DNA from: Glycine soja
Taxonomy: Eukaryota > Streptophyta > Magnoliopsida > Fabales > Fabaceae
Length of the DNA stretch: 64,000 nt
Assembly (NCBI RefSeq): GCF_004193775.1
Contig: NC_041006.1
Span: forward strand, 31,239,102-31,303,101
Direction: 5' to 3'
Shown: piece after piece, positions 11,300 to 23,529 of the stretch
Layout of the letters: each line of letters begins with the position of its first letter
Position numbering within the stretch: the stretch's first letter is position 1
The notes under the pieces: model-generated
Seen by the model: only the letters and a program-made list of their open reading frames with translations
The model's database searches: none
What the model was told of the DNA's origin: nothing
Translations under genes and position numbers: made by a program

Positions 11300-11986
11300 A
11301 AACTATAAAACATGAACACCCACTCAAACTTAGCATACTTCTACCATCGACTACACTGCAGCCATACCAGGTGCTAAGGACTAGAGTGATTCAACAAAAA
11401 GGGGAACAAATACAGTAGTTGTTGATCCAGGGCTTCTAGTTTCAAGTCCAAACCTAGCCCTAATGTGTCGAATATTAACTTTTTCCTTCTAAACATTAAA
11501 TCCATACAAGTTTCAGTTAATCTTAGATCTAAATTTTTTAAATTCAACCTAATAAAGAAATATATCTCAGCACTTATCACCCGTGCCAGTGGAATAAAAT
11601 TATACATGTTTTATCATTCAAAAATCAGTCAAACAAGGTTGAAACCAAAGATTTCAAAACATTCGTCATTCTATTCTATGAAAATTATTGAATTCAAAGC
11701 CAAAAAAAAATAGAATGCAATATACGTCACAGAATAGCCATAACAGAACTAGACCAACATCATTGGTGAGAAGAGTACCTTGGGTAGTTTATTGAGAATG
11801 TGGAGCATCTAAGTGTAACTGAAATCAACAGTTTTGCTAGCTTGAGCATTGGGTTTATGTGGCCTTGTGCTGGGTATGGGATGCACACAGAAAAAAAGTA
11901 GAGACAAATCAATAAAAGTAGCAACTTAGCATAAAAAAACTATAAAACATGAACACCCACTCAAACTTAGCATACTTCTACCATCG
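11300..11986. repeat. Pair of exact 50-bp direct repeats
   Basis: The 50 bases at 11300-11349 (AACTATAAAACATGAACACC onward, ending CTACCATCG) recur without change at 11937-11986. About 590 bp of unrelated AT-rich sequence lies between them. The copies are far too identical to be old, and they mark an internal duplication made while the CACTA element was being assembled or repaired. Confidence 0.85.
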
Positions 11987-12057
11987 TGCACACAAGTACA
12001 ACAACCCACAAAGAACACAAAGTTGACCTACGTACCTCGCGGAGAAAGCTTTGAGCT

Positions 12058-12315
12058 TTGAGCACCCACGAGTGTTTCAGCACCCTAGTACCCAGCGGAG
12101 GAGTGTATAGGGTTTTCTTCGAGCCACGGTTCCAAGAGCAGCGTAAGGGGTTCTGTGGGTTCGAGCGAAGGGTTTTCGACAGTATTGAAAACAATGTGGG
12201 TGTCGAGGGAGCGGTTTCCAGTAGATTTCAGGCTGGAGGAGAAAGAGAAGAGCGATTTCAAGCAGGAGGAGAAAGTGAAGAGCGAGTGCAAGGTTTTCGA
12301 GCGCGCGGGTTGTGA
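12058..12315 (-). other. GC-richer leader region at the right end of the CACTA element
   Basis: This block is richer in G+C than its surroundings and contains two near-copies of a roughly 30-bp unit (TTTCAGGCTGGAGGAGAAAG) near 12220-12275. In En/Spm elements a GC-rich first exon lies just inside the promoter end and the transposase is read away from it; that matches the minus-strand transposase here. Both strands are open for about 70-85 codons, but neither resembles a known protein. Confidence 0.45.
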
Positions 12316-12337
12316 AATGTCAACGTTTTAACTTATA

Positions 12338-12686
12338 AACATAACAACATCGGTTTTTTAAAGATAACCGATGTTAACTGAATATAGTTAACATCGGTTT
12401 TGGCAAAACCGATGTTAACATCAAATAGGTTACATCGGTTTTTTAAAAAACCGATGTTAAGATCAACTCCTTAACATCGGTTTTCTCAAAACCGATGTTA
12501 ACTCTATGAAGTTAACATCGGTTTTTCCAAAACCGATGTTACCATATTCATCTTAACATCATGTTAACATCGGTTTTTTAAATAACTCCATTTAATTACA
12601 AAAATGCCACTGTGCTTTCGTTAACATCGGTTTTCGAAATAACTGATGTTAATAAAGCGATGTAGAAAGCCTTTTTTTTAGTAGTG
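12338..12686. repeat. Right subterminal repeat array and terminal inverted repeat of CACTA element
   Basis: At least six hairpins of the form AACATCGGTTTT, a 2-6 bp loop, and AAAACCGATGTTA are packed between 12345 and 12650. The element ends GCCTTTTTTTTAGTAGTG at 12686, the inverse of a CACTACTA terminus. TGA (12687-12689) would be the 3-bp target duplication, but the partner end is missing. Arrays of this type bind the element's own regulatory transposase protein. Confidence 0.88.
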
Positions 12687-14354
12687 TGAGTAGAATAGAA
12701 AGCTCAATGTTTTGAGGCACTCTTACATAATGGATGTTGGACTCTCTTTTTATTGTGTTGGTTTGTTGTACTTTGGTTTAGAACATAAGCAAAGATAGAA
12801 TAATTGTGAAGAAGTTTATGAAATTGAAAGCCAAGATAAAACATGATGTATAAATTTGATCCATCTTTATGGCCACAGAATTTAGTTTTAGCCAAAAGAT
12901 GCCTTAATTCATCATGAAGAGAAGGAAAAAGAAAAAACACAAGGGGGTACTGACCATAGAACAAGACAAACAAGATTAGAGTACAAGTCCACAAAATACA
13001 ATTTCAAAGAGACTATACAATGTTCCACTTATATTAGTCCTCTGGTTGTTGGAGACAACTTATTTCTAGTATGGCCTAACAGGTTAAAGTTGAAAATCCC
13101 ATTTTATAGGACACTTATGTCCATTTAATTTCCAATTTTACATAATTTATAAGTTCAAACTTGCATGGTATCATCTACCCACATTAAGAAGAAAAACAAA
13201 TGCAGCAATAACTAACAATTTTTTGTCCTTAAATCTTATATCCTTTCAATTGCTTAACTAAGTTTCTTATCAATATGAAATTAGGCTTGGTAAAAAAATT
13301 TCCTCTTTTTTTAGGATAGAATGGTAAGAGTAAGAGGGAAAGGATAGGTAATCCTCCAAATTAGAAAAGTGCAAAACAATGAAACGATAAATTAAAAAAA
13401 AAATCAGCAAGGCAATCCAGTCTCCCTGCAAATCAGAAAAGGAATCTTCCTTGGGAAGCTCATCTCTTGAACAAAATACAAAGAAAAATGGAACATAAGC
13501 AACCGTAAACTAAACAGTATCCACCCTAAAAGACAACAATCAGAATTAAGTCTCAAACTCTCAATTAAGTTTAAGTGATTTTTGTTGCCCTTAGTTTCTA
13601 CATTTATAACAGAGTAGATACAATATTATTACAGAATAGCATAATAGTGGAACTATAAATGTTCTTAGGTTAACCTATTTATAGCTATTATAAATTAAAG
13701 TACAAGAATTCTTTTTGCATTTTCTTAAATAAAATTGAATATTATGAAAAAATTTTGGTTTTCTGCAGAAGAGTCTTTTAATTGTGTGTTGTACCTGTCT
13801 ACTTTCTCTTGAATGGATGCATGCATTGTTACTGTGGAACACATTAATGAAAATCAATAAAAACCCTAAAAGGATTAAAATTGAGAACCTGATTTCTAGG
13901 CCTTTGCAATTTCTTCCATTACATCAATGCTCATTACATGAACCACATATAAAGGAGTGTTCACAAAATCAGCTAAATGAATAGCACAAGGAGTTGCCTC
14001 TCCTTCCAACTACATAGGTATACATAACCAAAAGTCAAATAGGGAAATCTTCTATAAATGAGAGACAAATTTTTCATATTTAGACTTTACAAGAATCACA
14101 CAGCATAAGAAAACATAACAAGTGTTCAATATGATAACATAACAAGAATCTACCAACACAATTACCTGCAGCTGCATCATTCTTGGCATCTTTAGTGACT
14201 CTTATAGTTTCTTGTAGCTCCTCCAACTTACAAACCCTTGATTTGTCAGCCCCAAAGCTCCATCTACATAGGTAAAGACCAATGCAAACAATAATATTTA
14301 ACATTAATCATAAAAATTATGAATAAGAGAAACATTCCTTGTTTCACTCATATC

Positions 14355-14440
14355 CACGCTATCCATGGTCCTTGGCTCTAGATCCATGAGCATTGCCCTC
14401 GGCACGAACCTTCCACAACTCACTTCATTGTGGTTGACGA
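14355..14440 (-). pseudogene. Beta-tubulin fragment
   Basis: The minus frame reads [20 protein letters not shown] then TMDSV, which matches the highly conserved beta-tubulin segment [20 protein letters not shown] with a few substitutions (Gly to Arg before TMDSV). Only about 29 residues are recognisable. Upstream a degenerate stretch may correspond to the GRY-GDS part of tubulin, but with a stop codon. It is a host gene scrap, probably carried by a transposon. Confidence 0.7.
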
Positions 14441-14625
14441 CGGTCTCTACGAACGAGTGGCACATTTCCACAGTTCCACAACTGAGTCTCCGAACCGGTA
14501 CAACAACGCTTGGTTCCTCCTTCTTTTAGACCTCACCACTGGTTCTCTCTCCCCTAAAAAGTTGTTGTATATATCCACAACCACCCACTTCTCCCTCCAT
14601 TTCGCTTTACTCACCCTCTAAGTCG

Positions 14626-14925
14626 TCAACTCGCCCTCGAGTTCCTCCGAGTCACGTGATTGCTAATGTTGTTGTTGTTGTCGAGTTTCTCCGAAACTTC
14701 AACACTCTTCTCTAGAAACCCTTCACTGTTGTTGGTTTGAGGGTGGGGAATAGCCACGAAGAATCTTGTGGAGAATCTTGAAGAAGCACATTTGGGCCTT
14801 GAAATAGCCGCGACATGAGGAAGCCATTGATGTTGAACAAATAAAGAGACAAGATTTTTCTTCTTCAATGCGGAAGGGGAAATGCCCAGTAGAGAACCGT
14901 CTTTGATTTCTTGTTTCAAAGTCAT
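14626..14925 (-). CDS. Hypothetical 99-residue frame, possibly a captured first exon
   Basis: It starts MTLKQEIKDGSLLGISPSAL and is rich in Ser, Arg and Lys in a way that could suit an organelle-targeting peptide, followed by an Asn/Ser-rich tail. I recognise no family. It is next to the tubulin scrap on the same strand and just inside a CACTA-like terminus, so it may be another captured exon. It could also be a chance frame. Confidence 0.25.
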   Translation of the reverse strand: MTLKQEIKDGSLLGISPSALKKKNLVSLFVQHQWLPHVAAISRPKCASSRFSTRFFVAIPHPQTNNSEGFLEKSVEVSEKLDNNNNISNHVTRRNSRAS

Positions 14926-14984
14926 TTTTTAAAAAAATGTTGTAATTTTTTTGATATTTATAAAAATGTCACTAAATATTTAAC

Positions 14985-15030
14985 GACGACGGTGAATCAC
15001 CGTTGTTGAAGCATGTCTTTTGTAGTAGTA
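14985..15030. repeat. Possible CACTA-type terminus with palindrome
   Basis: Read inward from 15030 the sequence is TACTACTACAAAAGACATGC, one base away from a CACTACTAC-type end. Just inside is the near-perfect hairpin AACAACGGTGA / TCACCGTCGTT (14985-15010), like the subterminal motifs of other plant CACTA families. I found no partner end, so this is tentative. Confidence 0.4.
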
Positions 15031-16267
15031 TGGGGACGGGTGCAGATACTACCCATGGGTATGAGTTTGTTTGACATGTATAAAGATGATAAAAAAATTC
15101 TTGAAATTTCAAGAAACAAAGTTGGATAGTCTCACGGAAAATAAAACTAAGAAAAAAAATTGAATAGTAACAAAAAAATAATATAAAAAGTATCAAATAA
15201 TTCAAGCTGCATAGGCCTTTAATTAAAATGAAATATCATGCGTGGGTTTGATCCATATATATTAAGTACTACATGTAAAAACATCATATATATTATATAA
15301 TTTTAAGTAAACGTCCTACTTAAATTGTTATATATCATTTTTTTTTCTAAAATTTGGAATTGGAATTCGAATAATTTACTAAAATATCGTATAAAATGGA
15401 ATGGAAAGAATCTATAATAATTATGTACCTAACATTATCAACAATTGTATTCATAAGATATATCTGAGATGAGCTGAATTACGTAACATCGGCCCAAGGT
15501 ATCCTTGAAGGGATTTTTCACCTGTTCTAGAGTAAAAAAGGTTTTTAATTTATGGTACATTCTCGGGTTTTTTTTTTTTTCATTTTTTATTGCATTCCAA
15601 AAAGTTAATGTAAATTTACATTTTAGAATGAGTTTTCTGAAATATAATAAGAAGCGCAGGAAATAATAGTTGGATGTAGGAAACAAATGCCTACATTATC
15701 TTGTTCCAAAAACCAACAAAGTTACTTGGGTTACTTTTGTGGACTTCGATCCAGTCTTCCAGGTGCCTTTGAGCTGTTTGTACCTGTTAGTGTTCTTGGT
15801 CCCAAGTAGTTTTGTTTTAAAGAGATGGGCTCCTCAGCCCAGTCACTAATGGATTTATTTTATATCACGTGTGAAATTTTGTGCCCATTTTTTATTTTAT
15901 CTTTTTATACTGGTTTAAAGCCATATTACTGAAAATAAACGTGTTAGAATAATTTATTATTAAGTACAGTTTTTGTCTTTACTTAGCAGAAAATCTTGTG
16001 TGTGTGTGAACTTTTTAGTATAATAATTCTCAAAATTACACTAATGTAGTTTGATATCTCTTTTTCTCTATGTATAGATATGACATATTATTTAAAAGAA
16101 AAATATATTATATGAGAGGATTAAATTTGAATTGTATAATCAAGTATAAATGATCAAGATTTAATGTCATGTAACTTTTTTGTCATTAAATCTGAATCAT
16201 TCATGTATAATTATATGTAAATATTTAATTCTTTCATTTTTCATATAAGATGTTTATTCTCATATGT

Positions 16268-16332
<65 letters not shown>

Positions 16333-18563
16333 TAAATTATATTAATGTAACTTCAATAACGATTACACTATTTTATAATTTATATAAATTAATGATCTGA
16401 CCATTGAATTATATATTCATATTATTAAGATTGTCAGTTTGTCTATATTAAATTTTGTTAAAATTGAACAATGAAAACATATTATGAGAGGAAACACTTA
16501 ATATGATATGATTACTTAAAAAGTCACATGACTTTTTAAGATTAAATCTTGATTGTTCATATTTGATTACATCTAATCTTCTCACACTTATATAAAATAT
16601 CTTTTTCTCATATGATATGTTGTCATTAAATAATAATAAGATAATCAAATGACTCATATTTTAATATATTTTAAAAAATTTATAGTACGTTAATTTTAAT
16701 ATGTATGAATGAGATAATAAATAATTTTATATTAATATGAAATTTTGTATATATGATCTTTATGAAAGGAACTTTCAATCTAATAATAAGTTTTAAAAAA
16801 TATTATTCAATTAAAAGTTATTCATTAATATAATAGTTGATCAAAGTTATATTGGTGTAATTTCATATTTATTGGAGAAAAAAATCACCCTAAAATATAT
16901 CTATGATTTGCTCTATAGATTCAAGCATAAAAGAATGATGTTCATCGAAAATTAATTAACATTTGTACTAAAAGGAAATATCCACCCAATGATTATGGAT
17001 TTATACAATTCTTATCATACTTAGAAGTATCATTCCATAGATATTTGATGACTGGAGTTTTGGGGAAAAGAGTACAAATTCTTTTTATTTGAACGAATAT
17101 TGTTACGCGCATTGTTGTAATGTTAGCTTTTCAGGGACAATTGCAATAATTTATGTAAAAACTGTATGTAATATTAAGTTACAAATCCTTCTATAATTTT
17201 TTTTTTCTAAAATTGAAAGTTTGATTATTTTAGGATAATACACGATCTCACGGCTAATGCTTTTTCATCAAAAGATCAATTAATTAAGTTCTACTGATAA
17301 CATTTTTGTAACCGTTAGCGAACAAAACCATTTAAAACACAAACTTTTTAATTAATCAATCTAAACTTCTCATTTAAAAATTATTACATCCAACGACATT
17401 CACATGATGACTCTCCAGTGCTCCAGAGATTCCTTTGCGCACCAAGATGCGATGAAACAAGTCCCTACCACAATTTAAAACATAATTTGGTCAAATATGT
17501 GAAGTGGTCCCCTTTGGTCAATTTTATTTACCACGAACTAATGAGAGAAAATTATGAGAGAAAAAACAAACAATTATGCCAGTTCTCTTATCTATTTTAA
17601 GTTTTTATATAAGTTGTTATTATCTAACAATAATCGACAAGATTTCAACATATTATAAACAACTTACTTATCTTAAGAATAGATTAAAATTGCTAAATTA
17701 AAGTATTATTTTTTTATTAAGTATTGTGAATATTATTGAAGAAGAAATAACACTACTTACCCACAAAACGGGACACAAATGATTAGTAACTTGAGCCCTT
17801 TAAGCATATGTCACAAATTTAATTACGTGAATAAAATAACATTGACTATTTCAAAAATATTATTATTGTAAATTTTAGTAAAGTAACTAATAATAATTAA
17901 AAATTTCATATTTTTTGTCATACATCCAACAATTTGCACTTGAACTTCTTTTGTACCCAGAGTTAATTCAATAGCTTTTCTCATTATTTTACAAACAAAA
18001 TTTTCTTGAATAATATTAAAGAAAAGAGTATTTTAAAAAAATTCATAAAATTTAAAAAGTATTTTTGTGAGGTAACATGTTAAAGGAATGTTTAGTAACA
18101 TTCAACTATGAATATGAATACGATTTTATATTTCTCGATCTCGACAAATATAATTTGTTTCTTAAATAGAATAACATTTGTAAGGAGATGAACTATTTTC
18201 TCAAAAACTTTGGATTATGAGATATCTTATTTTTAATAAACAAATAAATAAATAAAACTAATAAAAACAAATAGATAAAAGTAAGTTATACAGTCCATAG
18301 TTTCCAAGGCTAGCCTTTAGCAAGAAGTTAAATCCCAATTTCCGATAATGGACCATACTGCTTTATTGGTCGTCCATCACGGTCACGGCATTGCCTCCCT
18401 CTAACTGATTCAGCGTGATGCTGTTGTTCATCTTCTTTCCCACGTAGCAATTATTTATTTCTTCGTCTACATTTCAAGCTTACACCTAAGATTAGATTGA
18501 CTAGGATAGGACATTTAATACACTGAATTCGTGGTGTTATTGCAGTTCAGTCCTTCTCATCTA
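15031..18563. other. AT-rich intergenic DNA with no recognised gene
   Basis: No frame here shows family motifs or a codon pattern. The segment is very A+T rich, with a long AT microsatellite and many short inverted and direct repeats. It lies 3' of the bHLH gene, so the gene's polyadenylation signals should be near its right edge, but I could not pick a site with confidence. Confidence 0.6.
16271..16328. repeat. (AT)n microsatellite, about 29 units
   Basis: An uninterrupted TA dinucleotide run of about 58 bp. Tracts of this length are normally highly polymorphic between plant lines. Confidence 0.97.
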
Positions 18564-20496
18564 CTACATAAATTGCATTAATCCTACTCTGAGATTTCTA
18601 GCCAGTTCCTTCACCCCCATGTTGAATTCATCCTCCATCTGCCAACAATTAAAACAAACCAAACCAAATTAGTCTTTTTGGCCAAGTAGCCACTTCCGGA
18701 TAATTGATGATAAGTATTAAGTAATTTATAATAAAAATAAAGATACATAAATATTTATTATTTTAAATATTTTATTAATATTTTTTAATTTTTTTATCAT
18801 ATCATAAGTTTTATTAAATTTATATTTTTTTTCTCTTTAGATATTGTTCATGTAAAATTTTTCTTATAATAATTTACACATTCTATTAATAAGGGAACTT
18901 GATAATTTAGTACAATCATTAACATTTACCTTAATGTAAAATTTTTAATGACTTTCTTGGGTAATTATTTTTAATAATAATAAGAGTAAAATATGTTATT
19001 CCTAATAAATATTTAAATTTTGTATAATAATAATAATAATAATGTACCTCGGCTACTATGGTTGTGTCGAGAACAGAGGAACCGAAAGACAAGGCGCTAC
19101 TATAGATGATCGAGAGATGAAGTTTCTCTATCTCTCTGAAAATGTTCACCAGCACTGTCTTTTCCTTCTCGCAGAGGATTCGAATCAGCACGTTCTTCTT
19201 TGACACCCTCGCTTCAACTTCTGGTAGTGACAAAAAATTCGCTTTTGACGAGGGATCATCGGAGTTTCCGAACTCGCAGGAGTTTGACGAAGTGTCTGAG
19301 ACATCCTCGTCCGCAAGAAAAACCTGAGATTTCTTCGCAAACATCACAGATTCCTCGTTTTTCCTTTTGCTCTGCTCCTCCAGCAGCTTCACTTGCTCCT
19401 TCAGCTGCTTCACATACCTTATAGCCTCCCCCAACAGAGACACCTTGTCCATCTGCAAAAAATTTACCATTCCTTGGTATTGTTTACAAATGTAGATTTG
19501 AATGTTTTTTCGTCTGGTATGAAATATTCATTAGATTTTTGCGGATAATTAATTTCTATTACAAAATCTAATTAATATTATTTAATGAGATATTTTTTCT
19601 TAATATTTTTTTTCATTTACAATAGTCAAACTTAAATTAAATGTTTAAGCAACATAATTTCAACTTAGGAAACATTAAAATAGCTATTTCAGTGAAAAAA
19701 GATTGAACGTGCTTAGCGAAAGGGGTTAGTTACACTCTAAGAAGAACATGATGAATCAAAATTTAAATTTTAAACTTTTATTAGGAGAAATATCACATAT
19801 ACTTCGAATAAGATTGTCAGAGAAGAATAATAGTTTAGAAAAAAAGAAAGAAATTGAACCTTTTTGAGGTCTGGAATAAGGGCAGAGAGGGCAATGAACT
19901 GCTGGCTAATTTTCTCTCTCCTCATTCTCTCAGCAATGATGTGATCTTGTGTGTGATGAGAAGATCTGGCAAATGAGCCCATTTTCTTGTTTTCCTGTGG
20001 TCTTGTTGGTTCATTCTTTGAAGGCAAAGCTTTCTCAAGATTCACAACCTTGGTGCCTGGCTTTGAGGCAGATTCAACCTTTATTGTTGGTGGATTCATG
20101 TTGTCAAAGGAGAGAATATAGGAGCTGGGAGTAGAACTAGAAGCTATCTTTTGTGAGAGTTGTTCTCTCTTTGGCAACTTGAAAGGCCTCTCTAAGCCAC
20201 TCTCAGCCGCTGAAGAGTGACTCTCTCTGGAAAATAAGCTTTGCTGGTTCTTCTCTAATAATGCAGTGGCTACATCATGAGGAGATACTAAACATCCATT
20301 CACATCATCCACTTTTATGTCTGATTGACCTATGAAACTGTAATCATCTGGTTCCTGGTAACAATGTAGTGAAATTTGAGCAAGAGAGTTGTTGATTCAC
20401 AAAAAAGTTCAAGAATGCATGCATGCAAACATTAACTATGGTGTATAATATGATTTTTACCATGTCACAAAGACAACTAGTCCATGATTCCTCCAT
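18564..20496 (-). CDS. bHLH transcription factor (bHLH18/19/20/25-like), four exons
   Basis: The coding sequence joins exons 20496-20461, 20354-19860, 19452-19048 and 18638-18564. All introns are GT-AG in phase 0 (106, 407 and 409 bp), giving 336 residues. It starts MEESWTSCLCDM, close to the usual start of Arabidopsis bHLH25-type proteins. The basic region HIIAERMRREKIS (residues about 150-162) keeps the H-x3-E-x3-R contacts used to bind E-box/G-box DNA. Helix 1 ends IPDLKK at the exon 2/3 junction and helix 2 begins MDKVSLLGEAIRYVKQL. The C-terminal part (about 255-336) looks like the ACT-like dimerisation domain, ending LRVGLMQFM. It should act in the nucleus as a dimer. All splice sites and the frame are intact, so this is the one confident functional host gene here. 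Arabidopsis relatives include NAI1; the exact soybean role is unknown to me. Confidence 0.93.
19024..19045. repeat. (ATA)n microsatellite at the 5' splice site of bHLH intron 3
   Basis: Seven TAA/ATA units end within two bases of the donor. On the gene strand the intron begins GTACATTATTATTATTATTA. Changes in repeat length would alter the sequence right after the donor dinucleotide. Confidence 0.9.
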
Positions 20497-20750
20497 TGAT
20501 GTAATGCTATTGCAAATTTTGTTTCAGGTTTTGCAAGCAAGATAGAGAGTATCAATATTGATCCTGAAAGTAAGAAATTAGTAAAAAAAAAATAATTTAA
20601 AATGGTGGTCATGTAATTTGATACTAATACCTATACATTCTTTAGTTCGTATATAAATTCCAAGAGAAAATGAGATCAATTACCTCCTCCAGCGATAGCT
20701 GAATGGCTCAACCGAATCTAGGAAAAAAACACTCAAGTTGGCTCGTTTTG

Positions 20751-20757
20751 ATTTATA
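20751..20757 (-). promoter_or_regulatory. Candidate TATA box of the bHLH gene
   Basis: On the minus strand CTATAAATCAAAACG lies about 255 bp upstream of the start codon, a normal plant spacing for a gene with a 5' leader of around 220 bases. It is the best TATA match in the upstream 400 bp. Confidence 0.5.
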
Positions 20758-20759
20758 GA

Positions 20760-21701
20760 GGGTAGCACCCCACATGCACGCATGCGCAGATTCTTCAATT
20801 TTCAGCAATACTTTATTACGTGTCCAAAACTGCTTGTTCCACATGTTAATTACCAATATATGTCAGCTTCAATTTGTTGACACCTTATTCTATTTAGGGT
20901 GAATTAGATGGAATAATGCTGCACATGCACAATACACTATTACATAGGTATCATTTTATAGCCGTAAAGGTTTTATTGCCTGGGTAATCATTCAAAACTA
21001 TTTTTTTAATGTACACTTATATTTTGATGCTACCAAAAAAATTAATGTAAGTGGATATGATGCATAAAAATGTGTACGAAGCATTATTCAACTAAGAAAA
21101 AGTTTAAATAATTTGTGATGTTTTTAGTTTATTTTTTTTCATGTCTCAAAGAAACAAAGTATTATAGATATCTTTGATACACTCAGATAACTCAGAGAAT
21201 TGATGAAGTAATATAAGTCTCGTTGTGTTTACTCATAAGAAAATAATGTATTTAATGAGATAAATGTGTTATTCTCGAGTATTTTAAAGAAATGTGTTAT
21301 ATATCATACAATAATTATTTTATTACCTCATAATAAGCATAAGAATAAATTTTTTCATCCTTATATTCTTAGAAATAAAAAAATAATTCGTAAAACAAAC
21401 ACAATTACTGGTGTAATGACTAGGCGAAACTCACTTATGTGGCTGTAGGGTTAAGGGGTGAACCTGATAATAAAAATATATTTGTAAAGACTAAAATAAA
21501 TAAAAATATTACATTTTATAAAAATAAAAAAATATTGTATTTGCATAGACATAGTTTTTTTTTTTCTAGTTACATTGAAAAATCATGTAATAAGAATTTA
21601 AAAAAAAAATCAATTTTTGTTCACGAAAACTAAAAATAAAAACCGATTAATCAACATTTTGTTGTTGTTGTTGTTGTTGACAACAGAAGGGCCCAATTCT
21701 C
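20760..21701. other. Upstream intergenic region of the bHLH gene, no gene seen
   Basis: AT-rich DNA with no supported coding frame. It includes a (GTT)6 microsatellite at 21661-21679. It probably holds the distal promoter of the bHLH gene. The first 120 bp contain the palindromic string CATGCACGCATGCG, a tandem RY-like CATGCA motif, which is only suggestive. Confidence 0.5.
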
Positions 21702-23310
21702 AGTGGAAGGTTAACGGCGTTAATACTTAACCGCGAGAAAAAAATAAATTAAAATCCGATATTAATTCTACCGCAAATCTTGCAGAAATTTAAATCTGCT
21801 GCATATCTTTTATAAATCACGATTACGATTATAATCAAATTTAAAACTTCCAAATCCCTAGCCTCACCGAACAATGTTCGTCTCATTCCTCTTCGTTCTT
21901 TACCATTCTCTGTGCAATTAACTCGAACCATTCTTCGGTCCTCAGCAATCTTCAGCAACACTAATTCGTTCATTTCAATCTTTTGTTTGAGTTGGTAAGG
22001 GTGGTATTAAGAGTGCGAAGAATTAGGAGGAGGTGGCTTATGTTTCGAGCTTGCTATATTTGGAACTCTAGTTGTCTCCTGCAATTTTTTTTTCGTTTTT
22101 TATTCTTATTTTTTCTCAAGAGAGTCGAAATTGATTTTACTACAGGTCTGCAAACTTTTTGGGGGATTCTGCATGTAATTAGTGTGGGATGAATGTAAAA
22201 GTTATGGGAATTCAGTTGTTATTCTTGGAATAAAGTACAAGGTGAAATTCCTCCATAAGCTTGAGTCTTAACATTTTTGATTAAAGTATAGTGTTAATTT
22301 TCTACGATCAAATTACCTTTCTATGAGATTGGCATTCGTTGTGCCCAGCATTAATATACATTTTATTGAGGATAAAAAAAAGTCAGAAAAACGACATGGA
22401 CCTTTTTTGTCAAGTTTTCAAGAAATTATTTCTTCCTTATAAGTCCCCGAGTGCAACCTCATGCCTTAAGTTTGCCAAGGCTTTCACAAAAGGAAATGAT
22501 TGTCTCCAATTAGTTAATTTTTTGATGCATTAATTCTTTGATTAGAGAATGTTGAATTTTACCATAAAAAGTATCTTGTGTGGAAAAATGCATATCTTAG
22601 TAATTAATCGTCTTAATTGGCTCACTGAATTTCAAATAAAAGATGTTAAAATTCATTGTTGAAACCACCTACTTATAAAATTTCACTTTGTTTACATGAA
22701 GAATAAATAAAAAAAACACTTGATTTTCATTCCATGATGACAGAACGTAAAATAGCAGAAAAATAGTTTAAAATTTTATATAGTTGTATATGAAAAATAT
22801 ATAGAACTACCTATAGATATAATTCTTCGCTTGCAGAGTGTTCAAACCTATATCCATGTCTTAAGACATTCACACAACTATAGTATAGCAACATTCGATT
22901 ATGCAGTCATTGTGCTATACCTATGTGACAGGAAAGAACGACCAACACCATAATTTATTTTGGAAAATGTGATCTTTGCATTTTTTATCATTAGCCAACT
23001 AAGACATAGAGGAAGAAAACTACCCACGGTTGACGATTAGCAATATTCTCCCATTCACGGTTGCTTTGCGGTACATCAATGGCAGAGCGGGGAACGACTT
23101 TCAGCGAGGTTAAAGAGTGTAAACGACCAAACGTGATAAGAGAAATTATTTACAGAAGTTTTAAATTTGATTTGATCATAAACGTGATTTGTAAAAGATA
23201 TGCAGTTAATCAGATTTACATTTCTCCAAGATTTGTAGTTTGATATCAGATTTTAAATTTCCTTTTTCGCAATTATACTTTAATGTCATTAAGCTTTGTT
23301 CCCTTGTATG
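21702..23310. mobile_element. Mutator-like (MULE) non-autonomous element with long inverted ends
   Basis: The left 170 bp (about 21702-21870) and the right 160 bp (about 23150-23310, reversed) match at roughly 70-75%. Shared blocks include GCATATCTTTTATAAATCACG, TCAAATTTAAAACTTC and CAAATCTTG-AGAAAT. Long inverted repeats of this size are the mark of Mutator-like elements. I could not confirm a 9-bp target duplication, so the outer edges are approximate. The interior (21875-23130) has no transposase. It begins with a pyrimidine-rich leader-like stretch ending TTGAGTTGGTAAGG, which resembles an exon and splice donor from a host gene; I do not recognise the gene. Confidence 0.6.
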
Positions 23311-23529
23311 CCACATGGCACCTACTACTAGCGGATCACAACTGACGTGATGGTCCCAAACCAACATATAATATCTCAATTAGATGACAAATATAAAATT
23401 AGTTAATATTACCAATGTATAAACTTTTTCAATAACTTATGATGATATATAAATAGTTGAGAGTTTATGAATTAAAATCTTACCATATATCCATGTTATT
23501 TTTTTATGATTGGAGAAAATAAAGAACAA

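Larger units (their letters stand above)
12687..15030. other. Mosaic segment without a clear intact gene; contains host gene scraps
   Basis: No long open frame spans this 2.3 kb. It is AT-rich on the left (12700-14080). Around 14170-14264 a minus-strand exon-like segment encodes SFGADKSRVCKLEELQETIR and ends at a GTAATT donor-like site; I do not recognise it. A beta-tubulin scrap lies at 14355-14440 and a minus frame at 14626-14925. The right border resembles a CACTA-type terminus at 15030, so the whole may be another gene-carrying transposon. Confidence 0.4.

Noticed and set aside
16271..16328. Long AT run as a possible matrix attachment or replication origin
   Set aside because: Nothing beyond a simple dinucleotide repeat supports it.
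19770..19859. Extension of the bHLH exon 2 frame past LKK into an alternative C-terminus
   Set aside because: The frame leaves the bHLH domain mid-loop; a good GT donor at 19859-19858 and the perfect continuation at 19452 show it is intron.
21983..22533. Two short plus-strand frames (69 and 64 codons)
   Set aside because: They have no recognisable motif, unusual composition and lie inside the Mutator-like element; they look like chance frames.
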